Source: Desulfosarcina widdelii
Lineage (GTDB): Bacteria > Desulfobacterota > Desulfobacteria > Desulfobacterales > Desulfosarcinaceae
Assembly (NCBI RefSeq): GCF_009688965.1
Contig: NZ_AP021875.1
Span: 6,510,001-6,574,000 of the forward strand
Direction: 5' to 3'
Length of the DNA: 64,000 bases
The translations under genes and the position numbers were made by a program. Shown piece by piece: positions 60,589-64,000 of the stretch (position 1 is its first letter; the number at the start of each line of letters is the position of its first letter). The notes under the pieces are model-generated. The model was not told where the DNA came from. It was given only the letters and a program-made list of their open reading frames with translations, and ran no database searches.

Positions 60589-61434
60589 TCAATATTCCCG
60601 GGGGGTCTTGTTGATCTGATCCAGGGTGAAGACCGGTCCGTCCTTGCAGACCAGTTCCTTGCCGATGCCGCAGCGGCCGCACATCCCGAACCCGCATTTC
60701 ATCCGGTTTTCCAGGCTCATGATGATGTGGTCGTGGGCGTAGCCAAGCTTTTCCAGTACCGGCTGGGTGAATTTGATCATGATCGGCGGGCCGCAGACGA
60801 TGGCATAGGTGTCGTCTCCGCCCGAGGGCGCTTTCTGCTCGGTGATCGGCGGCACGAACCCCACGTTGTATTTCCAGTCCGGATCGTCGGTGGCATCCAC
60901 GGTGATGTGCATGTTGATGTCATCGCGCTTTTCCCACTCCACCAGTTCGTCCTTGTACAAAAGCATGCCCGGAGATCTGGCCCCGTAGACCACGTCGATG
61001 TTGCCGAACCTGGGCCGGTTGGCCGGGTCCAGCATGTAGACGATGGACGAACGCAAGGTGGTGAAGGCGAACCCGCCGCCCACGATGAGGATGTTCTTGC
61101 CCTCCAGAAGTTCCCAGGGATACCAGTTGCCCAGAGGCCCCCGCAGGCCCATGATGTCTCCGACCTTCATGTTGTGCAGGTGGGTGGTGACCACCCCGGC
61201 GCGGTTGACGGTGAACTTGACGAACCCCTTTTCCACCGGGGACGAGGCGATGCCGATGGGGATCTCGCCCTTGCCGGGAATGGAGAGTTCGCCGAACTGG
61301 CCGGCCTTGTATGCGTATTTTTCCTCGTCACCGTCGTTGAGAAAGACGAACTTGAAGGTCTTCAGGCTCTTGTCTTCGGCCTCGACCGTGATGTCGTCGA
61401 TGCGGACCGGATAGGGTAAATATGGATTTTGCAT
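60589..61434 (-). CDS. FAD/NAD(P)-binding oxidoreductase subunit (hydrogenase gamma/FlxA-like)
   Basis: 281 aa. An FAD domain of ferredoxin-reductase type (GQFGELSIPGKGEIPIGIASSP) is followed by the NAD domain (NILIVGGGFAFTTLRSSI) and a C-terminal 2Fe-2S cluster site (RMKCGFGMCGRCGIGKELVCKDGPVF). It is similar to the gamma subunit of sulfhydrogenase-type complexes and to FlxA, which take electrons from NADH. Last gene of the leftward operon from hdrA; 11 nt after the previous stop. Confidence 0.88.
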   Translation of the reverse strand: MQNPYLPYPVRIDDITVEAEDKSLKTFKFVFLNDGDEEKYAYKAGQFGELSIPGKGEIPIGIASSPVEKGFVKFTVNRAGVVTTHLHNMKVGDIMGLRGPLGNWYPWELLEGKNILIVGGGFAFTTLRSSIVYMLDPANRPRFGNIDVVYGARSPGMLLYKDELVEWEKRDDINMHITVDATDDPDWKYNVGFVPPITEQKAPSGGDDTYAIVCGPPIMIKFTQPVLEKLGYAHDHIIMSLENRMKCGFGMCGRCGIGKELVCKDGPVFTLDQINKTPREY

Positions 61435-61445
61435 TGTTTATCTCC

Positions 61446-62510
61446 CTAGCTCTGCGCAACGCAGGCGTCTGCCGGCGCAAAACTGTTCATCTTTTCGCAC
61501 ACCCGGCGGATGTCGATGTTGACCGGGCACTGGCGCACACACCGGCCGCAGCCCACGCACATGATACCGGCCTGGTACTTGTCCACGAAGTACTTGAGCT
61601 TGTGCATGAACCGCTGGCGCACGCGCTGGGTTTTGGTGTCCCTCGGATTGTGGCCGGTGGTATGCACGGTGAATATGGGGAACATGCAGCTGTCCCAGTT
61701 CTTCGTGCGCACCCCGGACGTACCGTGCACCTCGTCCTGGATGTCGAAGCACCAGCAGGTGGGGCAGGTGAAGGTACAGGTCCCGCAGTTCAGGCAGGCA
61801 AAGGCCAGATCGTCCCAGAACGGCGCTCCGTGCAGGGCCAGCAGATCCGTATCGGCCAGCTTGTCGGTCGGCACCGAGGAGACGATTTTGGCCTCGGCGG
61901 CCTGCTTGGCCGCCATGAAGGCATCCGCCGCCTCGGGCGTGGCCTGGTTCCAGCCGGCCGCCTCGGCAAAGGCCTGGCCTTTTTCGGTGAATATTTTGGC
62001 CAGGTAGCCGTCGTCGTGGGCTGCCACGAGAATGTCCAGACCCTCCGCGTTATAAGGTCCGCAGCCGGTGCTGGTGCAAAAGCAGGTGGACAGCGGCGCG
62101 TCGCAGGCCATGCCGATGAAGGTGGTCGCCTCGAAGGCCCGCAGCCAGTAAGGGTCCTTGACGTCCGGGGTGTCGAAGTTCAGTTTCACCAGTTGAACGG
62201 CCTTGGCGTCGCAGGGCCGGATGCCCACCACGGCCCTGGGCGAATAATCCTTGGCCGCCTCCTTCATGATGTGGTGGTCGTCCCGGCTTTCGTCCAGGGA
62301 GTATTCGAGCATCACCTCGGACTGGGGAAACAACAGTTCTTTGGGCGACAGGCGGGTGTTGACCATGTCCAGATCCGGGGCCTGCCCTTTTTCCAAAGCC
62401 TTGAACTGGTGGCAGTCTTTTTCCTTGACCGGCCCGAACAGCCGGTAGCTGTCGGCCGCCGCCGTCAATCCCTCGGCCCAGTTCTTTTTGTCGATTGCAA
62501 CGAGCGTCAT
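61446..62510 (-). CDS. Iron-sulfur protein, sulfhydrogenase beta / FlxB-like
   Basis: 354 aa. Two 4Fe-4S sites at the C-terminal half (FACLNCGTCTFTCPTCWCFD and CVGCGRCVRQCPVNIDIRRVCE), with earlier cysteines in MACDAPLSTCFCTSTGCGP. The N-terminal part resembles the 4Fe-4S dicluster beta subunits that pass electrons between the FAD/NAD subunit and the rest. ATG 62510 has AAAGG at 9 nt; ATG 62519 would have none. Neighbours on both sides are Fe-S proteins, so it is a middle link of the chain. Confidence 0.85.
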   Translation of the reverse strand: MTLVAIDKKNWAEGLTAAADSYRLFGPVKEKDCHQFKALEKGQAPDLDMVNTRLSPKELLFPQSEVMLEYSLDESRDDHHIMKEAAKDYSPRAVVGIRPCDAKAVQLVKLNFDTPDVKDPYWLRAFEATTFIGMACDAPLSTCFCTSTGCGPYNAEGLDILVAAHDDGYLAKIFTEKGQAFAEAAGWNQATPEAADAFMAAKQAAEAKIVSSVPTDKLADTDLLALHGAPFWDDLAFACLNCGTCTFTCPTCWCFDIQDEVHGTSGVRTKNWDSCMFPIFTVHTTGHNPRDTKTQRVRQRFMHKLKYFVDKYQAGIMCVGCGRCVRQCPVNIDIRRVCEKMNSFAPADACVAQS

Positions 62511-62522
62511 AGCGTTCATCCT

Positions 62523-63470
62523 TTATTTGATAAAAGCCCCGGGGTCATTGGGCTGATAAACATCCAGGGCCGGACGCTGTTCCAGAGAGAGACCGGCTTC
62601 CCAGCCGAACTGCTCCTGGCAGTCTTTTTCCAGTTTGCGGGTCAAAATCCGCATGTCGATGCCTACCGGACAGGCCCGCTGGCAGGCCCCGCAGTCGGTG
62701 CAGCGGCCGGCGCAGTGATAGGCCCGCAGAAAATGGAAGGTGCGCACGTCGATGGGGTCCTGGCCCTTGCCCACCCACTGGGGCTTGGACTCGTCCACGA
62801 AACAGGTGGGACAGTAGCACAACGGACAGGCATTGCGGCAGGCGTAGCAGCGAATGCACGGGGACAACAGGTCCTCGAAAAACTGCCACTTGTCCGCGGC
62901 GTCCATCTCCTCGATCTTGCGGATGTCCGCGTAGCGGTCGATGTCCTTTTGCTCTTCGACCGGATCGGCCACCATTTCGTCATGGATCACCGGATTGCGG
63001 TGGATGCACAACGCACAGTTTTGCTGCAGCACCTCGGCCTTGTCGAACAGGCTCTCTGCGGCCGCGGTTTTGACCTTGACCGTGGTGTCGGTCTCGGAGA
63101 CCTCCAGGATCTCACCCTCCACCAGGGAAGCGATCCTGCGCCTGTCGATCATGCCCGTGCAGGGCACGCCGACGATGTGCAGCTGATCGCGCCCGATCTT
63201 GTTCTCGACGATGTGGTTGACGATGTTGCGCGAATCGCAGCCCTTGGCGAAGACCGCGATCTTCTCCTTGCGGTTGGTCAGGTAGTTCGCCAGGTTGATG
63301 CCGCAGTTGCTGTCCCAGATCAGGGAGGAAACGTCTTCCTCCCGGGTCACGAAGCACGGCTCGTTCATCATCGGCATCGTCCCTTTGCGAAATCCGATGA
63401 CCATCTCCACACTGCACTCGCTGAGAAGGCGACCGGCAATCTCCCTCATTTTTTCGCTGTATCCTAACAT
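62523..63470 (-). CDS. Iron-sulfur protein, ferredoxin-type F420-hydrogenase-beta-like
   Basis: 315 aa. It has an N-terminal part with IGRDQLHIVGVPCTGMIDRRR and KGCDSRNIVNHIVENK as in the F420-hydrogenase/FrhB-like coupling proteins. C-terminal Fe-S sites follow (CALCIHRNP; CIRCYACRNACPLCYCPTCFVDES; CTDCGACQRACPVGIDMR). An electron-transfer subunit. It starts 1 nt after the selenocysteine gene stop (TAACATG), so the two are coupled. Confidence 0.85.
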   Translation of the reverse strand: MLGYSEKMREIAGRLLSECSVEMVIGFRKGTMPMMNEPCFVTREEDVSSLIWDSNCGINLANYLTNRKEKIAVFAKGCDSRNIVNHIVENKIGRDQLHIVGVPCTGMIDRRRIASLVEGEILEVSETDTTVKVKTAAAESLFDKAEVLQQNCALCIHRNPVIHDEMVADPVEEQKDIDRYADIRKIEEMDAADKWQFFEDLLSPCIRCYACRNACPLCYCPTCFVDESKPQWVGKGQDPIDVRTFHFLRAYHCAGRCTDCGACQRACPVGIDMRILTRKLEKDCQEQFGWEAGLSLEQRPALDVYQPNDPGAFIK

Positions 63471-63471
63471 G

Positions 63472-63903
63472 TTACGCTACCTTCGCCTGTGGTTTGACAA
63501 ATCGGGTGTTCGGGCCCAGGGCGCGGACCGCGTCCGTCACCTGAGTCACAACGTCGATGAATTTGGTGGCTTCGGCTGAAGACACCCACGACATGTGCAC
63601 GCGGTCGCGTTCGATTCCCATCAGTTCCATAAGATTGGTGAACAAAGCAAATTTTCTCCGAGCGTAGTAATTACCTTCCAGGTAATGGCAGTCGCCCGGA
63701 TGTCACCCGGACACCCACACTCCGTCGGCACCGTTGCGCAGGGCTGCCAGGGCGAACTTGGGGCTCATGCGGCCGGTGCAGGGGATGCGGATCACCCGGA
63801 TATTGGGTGGATATTGCATCCGGCTTACGCCGGCCAGATCCGCCGCGCCGTAACTGCACCAGTTGCACAGAAAGGCTACAATTTTCGGTTCCCACTCAGA
63901 CAT
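63472..63903 (-). CDS. MvhD-type hydrogenase/heterodisulfide reductase iron-sulfur subunit, selenocysteine-containing
   Basis: 143 residues with an in-frame UGA read as selenocysteine 67. The frame before it (FLCNWCSYGAADLAG, IPCTGRMSPKFALAALRNGADG) and after it (HPGDCHYLEGNYYARRKF, VHMSWVSSAEATKF) is one continuous MvhD protein. The UGA falls exactly where family members have the Cys of GCHPGDCHY. MvhD/VhuD proteins transfer electrons to HdrA via a 2Fe-2S cluster, and Sec versions are known. A hairpin follows the UGA. AAGGAG precedes ATG 63903. A plain stop would leave a truncated, implausible product. Confidence 0.9.
63670..63705 (-). promoter_or_regulatory. Candidate bacterial SECIS element
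   Basis: The UGA is at 63705-63703. After 16 nt comes ATTACCT-GGA-AGGTAAT (63686-63670), a perfect 7-bp stem with a three-base loop starting with G. Stem size, loop guanine and distance from UGA suit the bacterial SECIS pattern as I recall it. It would recruit SelB so that UGA is read as selenocysteine. Confidence 0.75.
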
Positions 63904-63918
63904 GTTCTTCTCCTTTTA

Positions 63919-64000
63919 TTAAATGGCGTCAAGCATGGCAAAGATCTGATTGTTGTCGAATCCGTTCAGATGAATGGCGCCGGATCGGCACGAAGCCACG
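63919..64000 (-). CDS. HdrA-like subunit, 3' end only (cut by window)
   Basis: Only the last 26 codons are in the window: VASCRSGAIHL and ending IFAMLDAI. This fits the end of HdrA-type FAD proteins, whose last ferredoxin motif (C-x-SGAI) is followed by a short helix. HdrA carries the flavin that splits electrons between a high- and a low-potential branch. The next gene (MvhD) starts 16 nt downstream, so this is the first known member of the operon. Whether it is full HdrA or a fusion cannot be seen. Confidence 0.6.
   Translation of the reverse strand, partial: VASCRSGAIHLNGFDNNQIFAMLDAI

Noticed and set aside
61422..63467. 681-codon plus-strand frame opposite the Fe-S operon
   Set aside because: Shadow frame: no conserved motif, while the minus strand has cysteine clusters in three phases that match known families.
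63703..63903. MvhD as a truncated pseudogene ending at TGA
   Set aside because: The frame after the TGA is conserved for 76 codons, the TGA replaces the family Cys, and a SECIS-like hairpin follows. Selenocysteine is the better reading.
1..64000. CRISPR array
   Set aside because: No set of regularly spaced short direct repeats with unique spacers was found; the dispersed palindromes are kilobases apart.

Overview
The window looks like a piece of a GC-rich Desulfobacterota chromosome, most likely a sulfate reducer of the Desulfosarcina/Desulfobacteraceae kind. This is inferred from a two-cysteine DsrC, an HdrA/MvhD/flavin-oxidoreductase operon whose MvhD-type subunit uses an in-frame UGA as selenocysteine, acyl-CoA enzymes, and many sensor/regulator genes. 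No rRNA is present, so the taxonomy cannot be read directly.

Left end (1-3137): the edge of an integrative element abutting a tRNA-Asn gene. It carries a polymerase-like protein cut by the window start, a run of hairpins, an excisionase-like HTH gene and a tyrosine integrase. Next come an XRE regulator with a small membrane protein (3420-4183), a sodium:solute symporter behind a structured leader (4753-6528), a 28-residue membrane microprotein (6816-6902), a glycosyltransferase/methyltransferase pair, an HMG-CoA lyase, an HD-GYP response regulator, a membrane protein overlapping a class A penicillin-binding protein, a SPOR protein and a diguanylate cyclase.

Middle (19.1-38.3 kb): lipid and acyl-CoA genes. 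These are an acyl-CoA synthetase, a MaoC hydratase, a flavin-nucleotide protein and a PEP-synthase-like dikinase, followed by a radical SAM/glycosyltransferase pair. Then comes a membrane-lipid cluster: chalcone-isomerase-like protein, GPH transporter, SRPBCC-SDR fusion, DUF1365-cyclopropane-synthase fusion and FAD amine-oxidase-like protein. A hybrid histidine kinase overlaps a sigma-54 activator.

Right part (38.7-64 kb): a papain-like protease in lower-GC DNA, a GntR-trpB-trpA overlapping operon with a palindrome across its promoter, a rhomboid protease with TPR-like tail, a zinc-ribbon membrane protein, an iron alcohol dehydrogenase, a TIGR03790 protein, KhpA, an RND efflux operon, a nitrilase/YjbQ pair, an IS110-family element, dsrC, and the electron-transfer operon that runs off the right end into hdrA.

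A family of about 120-150 nt palindromic repeats (five full copies and one fragment) sits directly at 3' ends of genes. Its terminal arms differ between copies but stay complementary, and its core is conserved. This and the selenocysteine MvhD are the two strongest unexplained or unusual signals.
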